Below are positions 17,806-18,488 of a DNA stretch of 18,488 nt, piece after piece. The stretch is from Lachnospiraceae bacterium UBA3772. Lineage in GTDB: Bacteria > Bacillota > Clostridia > Lachnospirales > Lachnospiraceae. Location: assembly GCA_002371025.1 (NCBI GenBank), contig DFFQ01000223.1:1-18488 (forward strand), given 5' to 3'. The notes below the pieces were generated by a model. It was not told the origin of the DNA. It worked only from the letters and a program-made list of their open reading frames with translations, and searched no databases. The position numbers and the translations under genes were made by a program. Every line of letters begins with the position of its first letter. Position 1 is the first letter of the stretch.

Positions 17806-17861
17806 GTTGACATAAAAAATGGACCACACTCCCCGGGACTATGGTCCATTCTTATGTCAAC
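17806..17861. repeat. Palindromic intergenic repeat, copy 3 (full-length inverted repeat)
   Basis: This is the most complete copy: arms of 28 and 27 bases (17806-17833 and 17835-17861) around one central base. Both arms begin GTTGACATAA, then carry ATGGACCA and end in TCCC; they differ by a one-base indel and a few mismatches. It lies about 30 nt after the stop codon of the ATPase gene, the same kind of position as the other two copies. It can form a long hairpin and may terminate transcription, but its ends also resemble the terminal inverted repeats of a miniature element. Confidence 0.8.
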
Positions 17862-17891
17862 CGATCATGATCCCAGATTTAAAATTTATTA

Positions 17892-18488
17892 TTATGAAAG
17901 TTCTTCTAACACAAATGGCATCATATATATAGGTTTATATTTCAGCTGCTCAAGATTACCGACATCCTTCTGTGAAAATAGGTATTGTCGATACACTTTC
18001 TTAGAATACTTTTTGCAAAAAGCTGATATTGATTTATGGGTATTTACATTAGAAGATTTAATCTCTATCGGCACAATCTTAGCATTAGATGCAATAAGAA
18101 AATCCACCTCATAAAAATGAATATCATCGTCCTTTTTCCATGTATGGTAAAAAAGCCTATTTCCACTGGCTACTATCATCTGAGCAGCTGCATTTTCGTA
18201 AAGATATCCAAGATTGGCATCCAGCTTATCGGAAAGAAGTTTACTATATATCTTTGTATGTATTTTATCCACGGAATTAAAAAGCAGTGTAGTAAATAAT
18301 CCTATATCTGACAAATAAAGCTTATATGATTCATCATCAGCAGTAGCCCCGAGTGATACATCCGGATTCATAACATTATAGGATATCTGAACTGTCTTTG
18401 AATCCAAAAGCTCCGAAAATATTTCTTTATCCTTATTCGTCATTCTCTTCCCTGTTGCATTGGATATGACATATCTCTTTTTATTTGC
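17892..18488 (-). CDS. C-terminal part of a DUF4143-type AAA ATPase (5' end outside window)
   Basis: The frame is open to the right edge (198 residues visible), and the first 15 residues before the internal Met (ANKKRYVISNATGKR) fit the middle of this family, so the gene continues upstream. The visible part is the DUF4143 region: KLYLSDIGLFTTLLF, then LGYLYENAAAQMIVASG, then YEVDFLI...VPIEIKSS. The last two form an E-x-D and E-x-K pair like the PD-(D/E)XK nuclease fold found at the C-terminus of these proteins. Family members have an N-terminal P-loop ATPase domain, not visible here. Their cellular role is unresolved, and mobile or defence-like contexts have been suggested. It ends VLEELS with a TAA stop. 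Confidence 0.85.
   Translation of the reverse strand, partial: ANKKRYVISNATGKRMTNKDKEIFSELLDSKTVQISYNVMNPDVSLGATADDESYKLYLSDIGLFTTLLFNSVDKIHTKIYSKLLSDKLDANLGYLYENAAAQMIVASGNRLFYHTWKKDDDIHFYEVDFLIASNAKIVPIEIKSSNVNTHKSISAFCKKYSKKVYRQYLFSQKDVGNLEQLKYKPIYMMPFVLEELS

Noticed and set aside
17806..17861. Promoter from the TTGACA sequences at the ends of repeat copy 3
   Set aside because: No -10 element lies at 16-18 nt from either TTGACA; the hexamers are part of the inverted-repeat ends.

Overview
The window is AT-rich and carries seven genes, all on the minus strand. It most likely comes from an anaerobic Firmicute of the Lachnospiraceae. The evidence is Clostridia-type GGAGG ribosome binding sites, MBG/YDG-repeat surface proteins, propeller-type hybrid kinases, and an HD-GYP protein with an ECF-S-like membrane sensor. 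A Butyrivibrio-like rumen or gut genus is my guess; no rRNA or other marker gene is present to prove it.

In transcription order (high to low coordinates) the layout is as follows. (1) The C-terminal end of a DUF4143-type AAA ATPase runs in from the right edge. (2) A palindromic repeat is followed by a 178-aa protein of unknown function. (3) A three-gene signalling operon follows, with 12- and 28-nt gaps: an intact membrane HD-GYP protein, a 1199-aa propeller hybrid histidine kinase, and a 7TM protein with a degenerate HD-GYP domain. (4) A second, partly duplicated copy of the palindromic repeat precedes a small histidine phosphatase, which is followed by a third copy. (5) A 361-nt leader region holds a 24-codon small ORF and a long terminator-like hairpin. 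(6) A giant secreted MBG/YDG repeat protein of at least 2628 residues runs off the left edge. There are no tRNAs, rRNAs, CRISPR arrays or transposase genes.

The signalling operon is the most unusual part. The first gene has all the expected HD-GYP metal-binding residues and looks like a working c-di-GMP phosphodiesterase. The kinase has intact ATP-binding boxes and an intact receiver domain, but the phospho-accepting histidine is asparagine (N822). The third protein has lost four of seven HD-GYP metal ligands and carries a long uncharacterised beta-rich C-terminal region. The operon therefore pairs one probable active enzyme with two probable pseudo-enzymes. The nearby giant adhesin-like gene sits behind an apparent leader-peptide/terminator arrangement. 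A link between c-di-GMP signalling and surface adhesion is plausible but only inferred from proximity.
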